DNA of 64,000 bases from Vitrella brassicaformis. Its lineage: Eukaryota > Sar > Vitrellaceae. Below are positions 52,838 through 64,000 of this stretch, piece after piece. The stretch covers positions 236,753-300,752 of the forward strand of contig CDMY01000677.1 in NCBI GenBank assembly GCA_001179505.1, in the 5' to 3' direction. Every line of letters begins with the position of its first letter. The first letter of the stretch is position 1. The notes beneath the pieces were generated by a model. It saw only the letters and a list, made by a program, of their open reading frames with translations. It was not told the origin of the DNA and did not search any database. Position numbers and translations under genes: made by a program.

Positions 52838-55530
52838 TCATCCGTTGCGGTTGCCCAAGCTATCCGCACACCAATCTCCCCCCAGTTGAAGACGCCCCCC
52901 ACGGTTGAGCATTGTTTTCCTTAGATGCTCTTTAAGCGACAAAGCGGGCACCTGATTAAGCATAAAACACGAAGGAGACATACGTTTCCTGTTGTCTTCG
53001 CATCGCTCACTTGTCGTTTGAGGGTTCTCCTCAGATGCTCCTTCAGGGAAAGTACGGGCTTGCCGTCAAGAGTTCGCCTCAGCTGATCTTTGAGGCCGAT
53101 GCGATCGTGCCTGGCGGTGTCCTGCAGGCACGGCACACCACACAAGCGAGGCACAATGGATGGATGCGTCCATGGGTCTGTGCAAGAAGTTGAGCCTTCT
53201 GGTCTCGTTGAAAGCGACCTTCGGCTTCTGAAACCATGTGTGGCCGAGAGCTGTCGACGCTGAATGATGGCAAACAAAGATCAACGAAGACGTCGCGTAC
53301 TGCTCTCTCCACATACTCACCGGGTGGGCGATTTCCAGGGTCCAAGTTCAGCAGCTGTCGACATAAGGAGATGTCATCCTCCCAGCCTTGTCTCAGTGCG
53401 AAGACGGGCGGCTGTTGTTACCGCACAAAGGCAAGCACACAACCTAGCGGCTGCGACGCACACGGTCTTGTGCATACACACCTGCTGCACAAGTGCCACG
53501 ATATCGTCAGCGGACATGTCGTTGTCGACCTTGAATGAACGCCCGTATATCAGCAAGTAATCCAAAGGTATAGAGAAAGAGGCAGTAAGATTTCGAGAAA
53601 CCAGAGATCAAAATGTCATGATGTTATCAATCATGGTAGACAGACACGTATACTCGCAACTGCGCGTACCAAGCATCTTGGGCATGCGAGTTTTCCCACC
53701 GCCCGTGTGGCGGGTGAGCGCCATGGGAGGGATTCGCGGCAGGCGGAATTCTGTGTTGGCGTCGCTCTTCGGAGAGCCGATCGTCTCGGGATACCACAAT
53801 GCGTCCTTACAGGATCACGTCGAGGGACCACATGTCGCTCTTCTCCGTATAGGACCCCTCAGCCACGCTCTCGGGCGCCTGCAAAGTGAACAATAGAAAG
53901 AGTGCTTTGTGCAATCCGCCAGCTGCCCCGACAGGCAACCCACCATGTATCCCCGTGTGCCAGGCCGCTCGGAAATCTTCTTCCCATCAGGAAACCCACA
54001 GAAGTCAAAGTCCACCAGCTTCAGCTGGGTCTCGCCGTCCAAGAATACGCAATTCTCGGGCTTCAAATCACGGTGGACGAGCTGAGAATGGAGCAGGGCA
54101 GCATTCATCCCTGTCTAATGTGTCCGTCCGCTTCTCCATGTGTGTTTCCTTTCCTCTCTCACCCCGTGATGGTGCAGATGCCGCACGGCAGAGAGCAGCT
54201 TCTGTATGATTCTCCTCACTCTCGTGGCTGCCGGCCGTGGCCACACGCTGTCCCCTCTGGTGCATGGATGCCAGCTGCTGCTTCATGCGATCCACTATCT
54301 ACTTTTCGTTGAAGGGCGCATGCTTCTTCCTCGGTCTCCTGCCACCATCAGGGCTCCCCGCCTTCTCGATCTTGTCGTGAAGTCGGCGCACCATGCCTCG
54401 CAGGACCTCCTCAGCAGCAGGTTCACCGGCAGGGGCGGAAGGGCGGGGGAGGGCCCGATCGTCATCGTCTGTGCGACGGACGGAGAACAACAGCACAGGA
54501 AATGAGAGCGATGTCTTGATGTGATCTGGCTTTGTACGATGTGTGTGCGAGGGCTCCTTTGATCTTGAGGCGGTGCGGTCTCCATACTGCAATGATGTCA
54601 CTGCATCAAAAAAGGCAAAACATCAAAACCACATCACGCTCCCTTCGCCCTCTGCCGAATACCAGTGGCATCTGATGCGACAATGTAGGATAAAAAGGAG
54701 AAATCATCAAAGTGTGTGATGTGTTGTCATGTTGTGCTGCTGACGCTTCGGTGGCGGCCGCTTTGGGTAGTCGTCACCACCAAAGTGAATACTCGCTGCA
54801 TGAGACAACACAATTCATGCAGGGAGTATTCACTGAGTCAGGAACCGTCTCTTCCCATCCCTTGTTTTCTCACCTCTGCCGCCCCTCGCTCCCCCCTTCT
54901 TCCTCGCCCTCCCTCCCCGGCCGGTGGAGTGCGGTGGTGTGTCGTGTCGGCCCCAGGGTGGCAGTGATGACGTCGGAGGCGCCTTGGGTCGAATGATGAG
55001 TGGCTGATGAAATTGTGGCTGATAGGGAGGAGGGGTCTTCGGTGTGTGGGCAGGGTGGTTGGGGCCGAGAGGTATGAGAGGCGATGAGGCGGAGGCTGGC
55101 GGGTATGACGGCGGGCTGAATGGCGGGGGAGGGGGGATGTTGTCGTCAACTGCATTGCATGCAGGGAAGAAGAAGCATACGGTCGTGTGTGTGCGAAGTT
55201 ATATGGCTGCAGGCTGTAGCTCCTCCATGAGTACCTGCAAAGTCAACACACCACGGCAACCCGTCATTGCTTTGTTCTCTGGTCAGGTGCTTTGACTCGC
55301 CTCACCTGGAAGTTCACCATGACGTCTCGCATCTGCTCTCTTTGCTGCGGCGTCATCAGCGCCTCTGCCGCGTGTGCGTTGGCGAAGAGGCCTCTGAGTG
55401 CGCCGTGTCGCGCATCGTAGTCCACGTCAGACAGATGATGCTGGTCGAGGGCGGTTGTCGTGATGCGATTCGCCACGCTAGCGAGTGTGTGGATGTAGTC
55501 CTGAGGATCCACCCTTTGCCTACCGGACAT
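52838..55530 (-). CDS. Protein kinase with DFD in place of DFG
   Basis: Start MSGRQRVDPQDYIHTLAS at 55530. A Pro-rich region follows (near 55150-54870). The kinase C-lobe is clear: IIQKLLSAVRHLHHHG, then LVHRDLKPENCVFLDG (intact HRDLKPEN), then LKLVDFDFCGFPDGKKISE, where the DFG Gly is Asp. GTRGYM and APESVAEGSYTEKSDMWSL come next. LLNLDPGNRP marks the end of the domain. The N-lobe with Gly loop and ATP Lys was not found, so it may lie in unassigned exons or be degenerate. The C-terminus carries three repeats of an L-K-[DE]-x-L-R-[RK]-T unit (GLKDQLRRTL, SLKEHLRRTL, SLKEHLRKTM). The stop is at 52838, unless splicing continues into the exons listed separately. It may be CAMK-like or a pseudokinase. 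Confidence 0.5.
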
Positions 55531-55750
55531 GTGCTCCCTAGCTCGCCGCCTGCGAGTGGGACGAAAGGAAAAATCGTCAAACTCATGTGTGTGTGTGTGT
55601 GTGTGTGTGTCGGCGGAGGAGCTTCGTGAAGAAATGGTGAGGTTAAATGGTGAGGTTCCTTCTCTGGAACCAGGAGACAGGGTTTGTGGGGTTCGTCTCC
55701 GATTCTCGCCATCGCCAAAATCGATCTGGCGCATTGCTGGCTTGGTCATC

Positions 55751-56637
55751 ATGACGCGCTGCTTGTGGATGCTGTCCTCTATCCTGGCCCTGCTGCCGCT
55801 CGTCCCGGGCATCGCGGACACCATCAAGCAAGTCAGCGAGTGACTCGTTATCTATCCACCAAGCATGAGTGTCACGTGTCTGTCTGTCTGTCTGTCTGTC
55901 TGTGAATGTTTGGTGTTGCTTGCAGCCCACTGGCAGCTCCGCCTTTGTCAGCCTTCTGCTGGGTCGCAACCATAGCCGACGCTCTCACCTGCGCCCTGCC
56001 CTCGCCCGAAGCACCGTCCGGCAGCCTCTCCTCGCAGCAAATGGCCAGTGGCAGCCTGCTTCCCGCCCTGGCTTCCGCTCTGGATTGCCGTCGTCCCTCT
56101 GGGCACAGGCGTACGAGCCGGGCGGCAAGATATTTGCTGGTCTCTTCAAGTCAAGGTGACGAACCGCATGACCCTGGGCGAGCTCGAAGACATGGCGGAC
56201 AAGGCGTTTCCCGAGAAGGACTTTCTGAAGAATAGTGGCAATGCAGTGCTGCGGCTGGAGGTGCTCTTCACTGGCCTACTCCCGAATGCCGATCTGATCA
56301 CTCGAGTCAAGAGCTGGATAGGTGATATTGTTCGTGCAGCTGGATTCTTCTCGCGTCGTGCGAATCGCGTCAATCCTGAGCTGCTCGTTACGGAAGTTCT
56401 GGCGGGTGAGTTGTCACACACTGACTGAAGGCGCTTTTCTGTCTGTCTTGCTGTCTGTGTACGCGAGTGTTTGTGGCATTGATCAATCAATCAATCAGGT
56501 TTCGGAACAGTCGACAAGCCGATACGCTTCATCGTCGAACGACCTTACACAGGTCAACGCGATACCGAACAGGAGCTGCGTGAAGCCCGTGCACTCCTTC
56601 GGCTGAACCCTCTCTACGCCGCCATCTTCGTTTCGTG
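55751..56637 (+). CDS. Putative signal-peptide protein, possibly plastid-targeted
   Basis: The first exon begins MTRCLWMLSSILALLPLVPG, a typical signal peptide, and donates in phase 0 to 55926 (TGSSAFVSLLLGRNHSRRSH), an Arg/Ser-rich stretch like a transit peptide. Then come an open block, MTLGELEDMADKAFPEKDFL...ADLITRVKSWIGDIV, and a last exon, KPIRFIVERPYTGQRDTEQE, ending YAAIFVS (stop at 56637). Around 56150 the frame of the Arg-rich segment and that of the MTLGELED block do not join without a further small splice, so the model is incomplete. Bipartite leaders (signal plus transit peptide) are known for proteins of complex plastids in alveolates. Product unrecognised. Confidence 0.4.
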
Positions 56638-57193
56638 ATCTTCCCAAGTGCTGTGGATCAGCTCACTCTAGCCAACTACATTGCCCAGATCGCTCACGCA
56701 CTGCAGCTCCTCTGGCTCGGGGCGTTTGTCAAAGACGTCTTTGACAAAGCTGAAGGTGGGACATTAACAGACGACCATCTTCGGCCTATCGGTGACGATT
56801 CCCGGGGGGGAGGGGGCGGGGAGGGGGACGGGCAAGAAGGCAGACAGATACGCTTCCCCTGGTGGTGCTGTTCGCTTGACTGACTGGAAGTCTGTTGCGT
56901 GCATGGGGTAGAATGGATGGATGAGGCCCGATTCTCGGGGGGCGTCGGGAGCTTCCGCGCGACATAGCGCAATGACTGATTGTAGTGGGTGTTGGTTGGT
57001 GTGTATAGATACGTACGTGTGCTGTGCATGTGTGAACTAATCTGGTGGACCCATGGGAGGTGTGCGTGTTTGCACGGCTGAATGCCTGGTACACCGAGAG
57101 CCTCGCACATGTTTGTTCACTCACACACAAATATCACTCACATACAGTTGTTGTCAAGACGAGGCAAACAGGCCTGAGATGACGCGCAAGTCT
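56638..57193. other. Intergenic spacer, convergent genes
   Basis: Unique sequence, no repeats of note and no supported gene. Confidence 0.4.
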
Positions 57194-59653
57194 CTATTGT
57201 GGGCAAGCGAGACTGATCATGTGTCTCCTCTTCCCTCTCATCATCTGAATCAGCCAGTAACCCGACGCCACAGACCGCTTTCTCCTCTTCACATCGGCAC
57301 CATCCCCCAGTCGGCCGGCCCTCTTATCCAGTTCGTCGAGAAGCGGCCGTAGATGGTCTGCCCAGAAGGAGTCTTCGTATGGCTCGTCAGCAGTGCCTGA
57401 TGCAACCAACCAGTCACAGGCAGGCAGACCCTTATTGCTCGGTGCCTCATGTGTCGCTGCTGACAGACCATCGGACGAAGGGGGGTAGAACCAGTAGTTG
57501 AACGCCATGTGGCCTGGCCGGTCGGCAGACCGCTCCTCCTCACCGCCCGCATCATCACCGCTGATCACCTCATGAAACCAACTCGCCGGCAGATACACTG
57601 CACACACACAGACAGGCAGCCATGATATCAGCAGGGTGTCAGTGAGTCAATCTGGCTGTCACTAACGCATTTCTCCCGCCTTGGCGGTCACTTGATGGTA
57701 CTGCTGCCAAATGGGGTCGGGATTGTCTGTCAGGCCGGGAGCGGGGGGGAGGTGCCGGTCCACTGTGTTGCGGCGACAGAAGCTGGGCGGCTTCTCGCCC
57801 TCTGGCACCACCTGACACACACACATCGATGCACACAGGTGGATGACAGAGCAGTAGCTGGAACATGGCTGTTTTGTGTGTACCTGTGGTGGTCTGCTGC
57901 TGTCTTTGTCCTGTGTTGATGTGGCTGGCTCGTCCTCTTCAGCCGTGAGGGTGTCAAAGTCATCCTCTGCATCATCATCTGCAGCAACCGACGCACACAC
58001 GATGTACCACGATATGCGTGCAGAGTGAATGTGTTGCTTTACGTCCGTCGAGGGCCGCATCGAGAAGCGCCTCCACCCTACAGGCAGGCAGGCAGACAGA
58101 CATCACAGCTGTGACACATCCAAGTGTGTGTGACCATGGTCATCTTGGTCGCTCACTCGTCGTCTGCCTCCTGGATGGCCGCGTCGTCACGCCGAGAATC
58201 CTCACACCCTGAACCAAACACACAGCCAACATCCACCAGGTTGGTGGATGCAACTTTCTCTCCGAGGCATCACCATGTTGGCTGGTTGTGCGCTGCAGGT
58301 CGCTGTGTCGCTGACACGCTCGGCCGAGCTTCCACTGCTGCACAGCTGCACGGGGGGCACCTGGTGGGGTGAGTGACACACACAAAGGTCAATGACCTGG
58401 ACACACGAGACGGGTAATTAATGACCACTGACCATCTTCCCTGATGCCTTTCTGATAGCAAATGAGTCCGTTCGGATGGATCACAGACACATTGCCTGAC
58501 AGATAGACACAGACAGACAGACAGAGAGAGAGAGTGACGGACGTTCCAAGGTCTTGTGGTGTGTTGCCCTGGCCGGCCTACCTGTGGTGTGGAGTTGGTG
58601 TGCCTTGTCGGGGCTGTAGAGGCGGAAGGCCTTCCGCCCACGCAGCAACACATACAGATTGTCGTGCTGCATACACACGACTAACGAAATGCAAACGGCA
58701 TGACGGTTCGGTGTGCATCTGTCTCACAAAGTCATGGTGGAGTCCACTGCTGGTGCCAGCGCGGCTCTGCCCCATCCACACGTTGTACTGATACGGCAAG
58801 AGGTGACTGCACACACCAGGCGAACAACAGTGTGCCGCCGCGAGAACAATTGGTTGTTTCCGTCCTCTCCTACCCGAACAGCTTGGGCCTCAACGGCACA
58901 TCAGCGAGCAGGGCGGACACGGGAGGCCCGGTGAGCGACACTGGACCTGCACACAGCACCCAAGACCCGGTGGACACAGTCATCAACAGAGTCCATCAGA
59001 GTGGTGTGTGTTGACTGACCAGTGTCGGTCTCGTCTATCGTCTGTGTGGTCAAGTAGAGATCCTCACGACCTGCACCCGACATCCAAGCAACACAGTCAC
59101 CGGCCAAGTGTCTTCGTGGCTTTCTTCTCAAGTGGATCACTTGCCTTTGTCGAGCTCGTCGAGGAAAGCACCAAATGCCATCCTCACTTTGCGGCCCTCA
59201 CCTGCACGGCCACAAAAGACAAAGCGATGACCAAACTCTACTGCCTGCCCGTCCCTCACCGAATTGGTCAAAGTCATTCCGCCGGTGCTCGACATCGACA
59301 AACGAGTCACCGGCCCTCTGTCTCAGGTAGCTGTTTGTCCACCGCTGGAGACCCTTGAATTCGCCGCTCAATGAGTCAGTGAGCACCACTGGCATCCGCC
59401 GCTTGACGAAGCGATTGAAGAAATCATCAGCAGAGAGGGAGGCCACGGGCACACGCTCAACGGACCAAAACACATCAGGCGAGAACCTGAATCGACAGGC
59501 ACAAAGTGCACCAACAGAGGAGCAGTGAGGTGCGTCCTCATCCACTCACCCTTTGTATGTGACGGCGGCGTCTTGAGATCTTTTCCGTTCTTCTGCCTTG
59601 TTTGCGGAGATCTGCTGACCCCGCTGCCTTCTCGGCTTCTTGCGATGCTTCAT
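57194..59653 (-). CDS. JmjC-domain hydroxylase (JMJD7-like), complete copy
   Basis: Start MKHRKKPRRQRGQQISANKA at 59653. Exons in order carry RFSPDVFW, MPVVLTDSLSGEFKGLQRW, LYLTTQTIDE, ADVPLRPKLFG, then NVWMGQSRAGTSSGLHHDF with the HxD iron ligands, HDNLYVLLRGRKAFRLYSPD, NVSVIHPNGLICYQKG, an acidic insert (DDDAEDDFDTLTAEEDEP), and KAGEM joined to LYLPASWFHEV, which supplies the distal His. MAFNYWFYPP completes the fold. Similarity to JMJD7-type Fe(II)/2-oxoglutarate oxygenases (protein lysyl hydroxylase or peptidase-like) is strong, including the LYLPASWFHEV and NYWF blocks. Intron 3 starts with GCAAGT, a GC donor, in this copy and in copy 1. The gene is divergent from A3 across an 83-bp promoter. 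Confidence 0.8.
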
Positions 59654-59736
59654 TTTTCCTCACAACAGCTAAGCTCGCAGATGCGGGAGCTGTGCAGATC
59701 CCAGCCCGAGTCCCGTCTGCCCGCCGCACATTGGCA
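59654..59736. promoter_or_regulatory. Bidirectional promoter, JmjC / HMGL-TLDc pair, copy 2
   Basis: This is the 83-bp gap between divergent starts. It shares AACAGCTAAGCTCGCAGA with the copy-1 promoter. The rest differs. Confidence 0.5.
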
Positions 59737-62372
59737 ATGTCGAGCAGGGAGGAGCCCCACTTGGAGCGGCTTCTGCAGTCGCTGTTGCATCGTCTGGCCG
59801 TGCCTGCCACTGATGAGCGGCTGCGTGTGGTCAAACCCCTCGACATCATTGACCACAGCATCCCTGAGTCGGCCACAACGACCCCTTACGGCCACACGCC
59901 CGACGTCAAGATCAGGATCTTCCGCAAAATGCGTGCATTCGGCTTCCGCGATGTGGCTGTCGTCGGCCACTACTATGGGTCTATGCCGCGGGTGGAGGAC
60001 CGATTCGTGGAGCTGCTGCGGGCGGAGGAGCCGCGGATGAGCGGCTGCTGGTTCATGCTGGGCACAGGTGGGCAAGAGGGCTATGGTGAGGGCTCACATT
60101 GGTGCCCTGATGAGCGGCGTCCTGTCCTTTGTCAGGCGACGATGAGGCGTTGTCACGTCTGGAGGCGTCGGGCATCCCCAATGTGATGCTCGACTACACA
60201 TTTGCGGACGCCCGCACAGGCAGTAGCTCACTCGACAGCCTCAAGACCACCATCGGCCGCATCCATGAGTACTTCAGGAAGCTCGACAGGGAGGCGGTTC
60301 TGGCTGCCGACAATAACGGCATGCCTCACTTGGACGATGTAGCGGGTCAGTCTGGGCATCAGCGCCTGAAGCGCAATCACCTGTACATCAATTTCGTCGA
60401 TCTGCTGGACTTCAACATCACCATGGACGCGCCACAAGTGAAGGTGAGGTGACATTCATGAGTGTCATTGGTCGAGGATAATGCACGTGTCGGTCTCATT
60501 GTGTTTGTGCGTGCAGGAAGTGATCGATTTCCTGTTGTCGGAGACCATTCCGATTCTGAAAGGCGTCTGCTTTGAGGGTGCAATGATCTGATTTATCACT
60601 ACATCCGAGTGACCCAGCGCCTCCGGTAAGTCCCAAGACTAAGCAGTGAACAGAACCACCACGGTCCTTGTTTTTTGTCTTCAGGGCCTCATTTCCGGCG
60701 AGTCGCTTCAAGCTGCTGGTGCACTCACACGCTGGGCCGCATGGCGATATCTCACACGCGGCGGCATTGGAGTGCGTGGGCCAGGGGGCGGACGGCATCT
60801 GGGCGAGCTTCATCCCTCAGGCAGCACAGACGGGCCACAACTTCTCATTGCAGTACCTCGCCACGCTGCACAGATATGGAAACGAACTCGTGCAGGAGTT
60901 CTACAAACTCGACACGGTCGGTAGTCGAGCAGCCAGGGGCCGTCCGTTATGTCACGCAGCCACTTATCTCTGTGTTGCGTGTTGTGTTCTGCAGGCCGCT
61001 GAGACGGCCCGGTCGCTTCATGAGTTGAGCTTCCCTGGCCAGCCCGTCCCGGCCGACTGTCCCATCTTCGGCAGCAACGCCTACTCGTGGGTCCACAGCG
61101 TCTTCAGACACGACAGACGGACACCGAGAGGGCTGCCTGCACGAATGGTATGTCACCAACGGGCACTATGAGAGAGGAGAATAGCGTGTGTGCCGTTATG
61201 TGTAGATTGGTGCGACAGAGGGTGCGCGGCTGGCTCCGATGACGACCGATGTCGACATGCTCTCCCAGCTATTAGACGGCCTCATCGGCAACGATTTTTC
61301 TTCAATGACGGCGACAAAGAAGAACATATACGCCCAGGGCGTTTTGACGACGATCCAGTTGCTGCTGAGTGAGGGCCATCAGTGCAACTTCAACGATCCC
61401 AACAACCTCAAATACATCTACCGACACGTGAGAAGAGCAGGAAAGGCAGAAGCAACGAAAGAAAGACAAGTGATGACTTCCTTTGTGCTTATAGGTTGAC
61501 AAGGTGAGGTTTGGCGTTTCTGAAACGCCCTCAATCATCGAGGGGCCACATGTACCCCATCTGCGGCGGTGGCTGAGACGGCCATCCGAAGACGCGCGGC
61601 TCCAGCTGCTCTACAGGCAAGACGAAACAAGTGTGAATCAAGCAGTGGATACGTGAGGAGAATTGCCTCTGTTGTCTGTCAGGTCGACACGTGACGGCGA
61701 CACATTCGCTGACTTCATGGGCAAGGTGGGGTCGGCCCGCCGTCTGCTGTTCGCCGTCAAGAACAACAGCAACAAGTTTGGCGTCTTCTTCGACGGGCCC
61801 CTCAACCAACCGAACAATCCAACATCCATTTAGATGACCACAGGCGACCTCTTCCTCTTTTCGCTCAGCGGCAGCTTCCCTCAGCCCACACAGATCCACC
61901 CACCGCAGGACAGACAGCGGGTGCAAGTGGCCGGAAGGGACGGGGCTGTGCAAGCAACTACCTACGGCCCCGCATCCGCCAAGATCATGATGGCAAATGG
62001 CTACCTCTGGCTGGGGAATTCGAGGTCGTCCACTCCGTCCCCCTCCATCCTCAGCTGCCACCACTGGATCCACAAAGACATCACACCACCAGGATTCACC
62101 GGCCGGGAGCGCAATGCGATTGAAAACACTCTGGCACAGAGCCGTGACTTCACGGCTGACGTCATCGAAGTGTATCAGGTGGGTGCGAAATACCCTTACA
62201 TCTGCAATTCAGCGGTCATCCCTGTGGTGTGTTGTGTGTGTGTCAGGTGGTGAGAGGCCCCCTCCCCGCCATCGACCGTGACGCCCTCCTGCCCCTGCCC
62301 GTCGACTTCCCCCGGCCTCTGTCTCCGAGTGCTCTGTCGTCGCGCGAGAGGACGTGCCGCACGCCAGCGTGA
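59737..62372 (+). pseudogene. HMGL-like / TLDc fusion copy A3, disabled
   Basis: The exon structure follows A1 (MSSREEPHLERLLQSLLHRL, LDIIDHSIPES, FRDVAVVGHYYGSMP, KLLVHSHAGPHGD). Two lesions are visible. In the third exon, after LKGVCFEGA, 7 nt are missing relative to A1 and an early stop (ATGATCTGA) follows at about 60585-60595. In the TLDc exon the frame reads NNPTSI then TAG at about 61831-61833, where A1 has Asp-Gln and A2 has Thr-Gln. The downstream sequence is otherwise intact (STRDGDTF, FGVFFDGP, ILSCHHWIHKDITPPGF, FTADVIEVYQ). It is therefore probably a recent pseudogene, although either lesion could be avoided by unusual splicing or be a sequencing error. Confidence 0.7.
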
Positions 62373-62863
62373 CGTGACTGAGTGATTGATCGTTTTGTTG
62401 TGTGTGGGTGGTGCACTGTGTGTTTTGCGTTGGCCTGCGTGTTGGTTTGCGGCAATCGTAGCGCTGCAACGGCTTTATGAAGTCAGCCATGTGTGCCGTG
62501 CTGTTTGCTCGTCATAACGCTACTCTTTCGAGGTGTGTTTTGTGTATTCATGCAGTGATGTGATTGTTATCGGAGTCGTGCCGCAGATGTAGCACACGCT
62601 GCTGTTTTTGGCGTTGATTTATTCGATTTTCATGTTTGGCACAGACGTGGCCAGGCGGACGTGACTGAGGTGTGTGGCCAGGCGGGTCCATTCGAATTCA
62701 AAGACTGATTTCGTGGATGTCATATATGCACACACGACTGCAGACACGTCCGCAAATGCAATGCAGGCAGATGCACGCATAACACAGATGCTCACAAAAA
62801 GGAAAAAGAGAGATCCGCAGACGGTTGGCTACCCTTCCTTGACGTTTCTGAGTGTTGTGGATG

Positions 62864-63690
62864 TTAGGCGTGTGGTCGGCGCGTGTGCGGCTTCATGGTG
62901 GCGCGCACAGGGATGCACACACGCGGCTGGCCCGCCTGCACAGAAACACACTCATGCAGATGTGCAGCTGAGCTGTCTGTTTCTGAATGTGTTTGCACTG
63001 ACCACTTGGGTGTTGATGGCTTCCATGATGTCGCTGCGCAGCGAATAGCGGTCACCTGCACACGAGCCACAGAGGCGCACACATGAATGGGTGCGTACGT
63101 CATTGTGTGTCTGTGTGTCCATACGGCCGTCAGCCTTGGCGAACCACACCTCCACACGCACCGAACCTACCTTCTTCACCTGCACACACACACAGACACA
63201 CACATACCCACACACACCACGGCCAGCATGTCACACACAACACACGCCTCCACCCATCTCTGCACGTCCCTCACCATGCGCACCCTCGTGATGATCGAGT
63301 ATGGCTCCACCGACGCCCCGATGCAGCCCAGCACGGCATGCGTCCACACGCGGTAGGCCTCACCCATCGCCATCCCCTCGGGCACGCCGGCGTTGGCCAG
63401 GTCCATCTTCAGCACCACACGCCCGCCCCCCACGTTGTCCTTATCCTCCTCCATCGGCAGCACCTCGTCCTTGAACACCGCAATCGCACCATAGCAACTG
63501 ACACGCACACACACACGACGAAGATGTTCCCCTTCCAATTTGTTGAAGTTGTTGTGTGTATAGCAGAGTCCCACAGATCACGAGCGTTGATAAAAGAGCG
63601 GCAGAGAGGTCCGACATAAACAAGCAGGCAGGCAAACACGAAGGCGAACACGAAAAGGCACGTGGCCTTGGCGAACTGGGCTATCGGCGA
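62864..63690 (-). CDS. Protein with N-terminal hydrophobic segment, unrecognised
   Basis: Exons join on the minus strand. A hydrophobic segment (TCLFVFAFVFACLLVYVG) is followed by RSFINARDLWDSAIHTT, then by YGAIAVFKDEVLPMEEDKDN, RVVLKMDLANAGVPEGMAMG, YRVWTHAVLGCIGASVEPYS and IITRVRMVRDVQRW. VKKVGSVRVEVWFAKADGRM and DRYSLRSDIMEAINTQ come next. The last exon (AGQPRVCIPVRATMKPHTRR) ends PHA at 62864. The single hydrophobic stretch could be a signal anchor. The start codon is uncertain. I do not recognise the family. Confidence 0.5.
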
Positions 63691-64000
63691 CCCACGGTGA
63701 CATGCAGGCTGGCTGGGCTTATCGGCGACCCACTTACATGAAGGCAGAGGCAGGAAGACAGGCAGCAAAGTCAGTCAACGCTCAAGTGTGCCAAAACAGT
63801 AGGTAGAGCGGTATGACTCGTAAAACACATGCCAAAATCCCAATACCCCTCCTCACGTCTTGCAGGCTACTGCGAGACGTGGACCACACAGAAGCTAATT
63901 ACTTGTACGCAGTATGTAAATGTATGCAGGTAAACCGACGCCAAAAGCAGTTCCATGCATTGCATTCTTTCCTGCAACGCACTCCCCTCTTCAAACACAT
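63691..64000. other. Window end, unresolved
   Basis: This contains a short tandem echo (TATCGGCGACCCAC at about 63682 and 63720) and probably the 5' end of the minus-strand gene. Nothing further is supported. Confidence 0.3.

Larger units (their letters stand above)
57692..62500 (+). repeat. Segmental duplication unit, copy 2
   Basis: Same-orientation copy of about 7431-12480. Coding exons are highly similar. Introns differ more, with small indels. Homology begins inside a JmjC exon, so the left breakpoint truncated copy 1, not this copy. Confidence 0.8.

Noticed and set aside
62700-62860. A tRNA or other small RNA gene
   Set aside because: I found no cloverleaf-compatible arms or B-box-like sequence here or in the other spacers. 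A covariance-model search would be needed to exclude one.

Overview
The window is nuclear DNA from a gene-dense, GC-rich eukaryote. Almost every gene is cut by many short GT-AG introns, typically 50-100 nt, and many introns end in a TG-repeat tract directly before CAG. Dense short introns, alveolate-style coding sequence and a bacterial-type (type I) glutamine synthetase suggest a free-living photosynthetic alveolate, most likely a chromerid such as Vitrella. That assignment is inference from style and was not tested by a search. Gene models below were built by joining reading frames across GT-AG sites with matching phase. Boundaries are firm where phases close and approximate where stated.

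Layout. 0-7 kb: a RING-finger gene (5' end outside the window), a SWIM/BRCT protein (minus) and an F-box-like gene. 7.4-12.2 kb: a truncated JmjC hydroxylase (minus) and, divergently, a protein joining an HMGL/isopropylmalate-synthase-like TIM barrel to a C-terminal TLDc domain (copy A1). 12.2-26.5 kb: a large imperfect inverted duplication. Its arms carry A1 and A2, a small conserved 97-codon gene, and three copies (B, B', B'') of an unrecognised domain. At the centre a UBA-UBA-coiled coil-PUB gene is framed by a ~105 bp inverted repeat. 26.5-43.6 kb: a DEAD-box helicase, an STE-type protein kinase (minus), an MFSD6-like transporter, the Fe-S assembly factor DRE2/CIAPIN1 (minus), a multi-pass membrane protein and type I glutamine synthetase. 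45.3-56.6 kb: a GAF plus bZIP-like regulator, a second F-box-like paralogue (minus), a short-chain dehydrogenase, a kinase with an altered DFG motif (minus) and a putative signal-peptide protein. 57.2-62.4 kb: a direct second copy of the JmjC/HMGL-TLDc pair. Here the JmjC gene is complete and the HMGL-TLDc gene (A3) is broken. A minus-strand gene with a hydrophobic N-terminal segment ends the window.

Most single-copy genes are housekeeping (ubiquitin/CDC48 adaptor, RNA helicase, Fe-S assembly, nitrogen assimilation, transport, signalling) and show no functional clustering. The dynamic part is the duplicated accessory module. The JmjC and HMGL-TLDc genes share a bidirectional promoter of about 85-100 bp, occur twice as a pair, and each pair has lost one member: JmjC in the first, HMGL-TLDc in the second. 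The most novel items are the HMGL-TLDc fusion family, the B-domain family with its frameshift, exon-duplication and chimera variants, and the GAF-bZIP-like protein.
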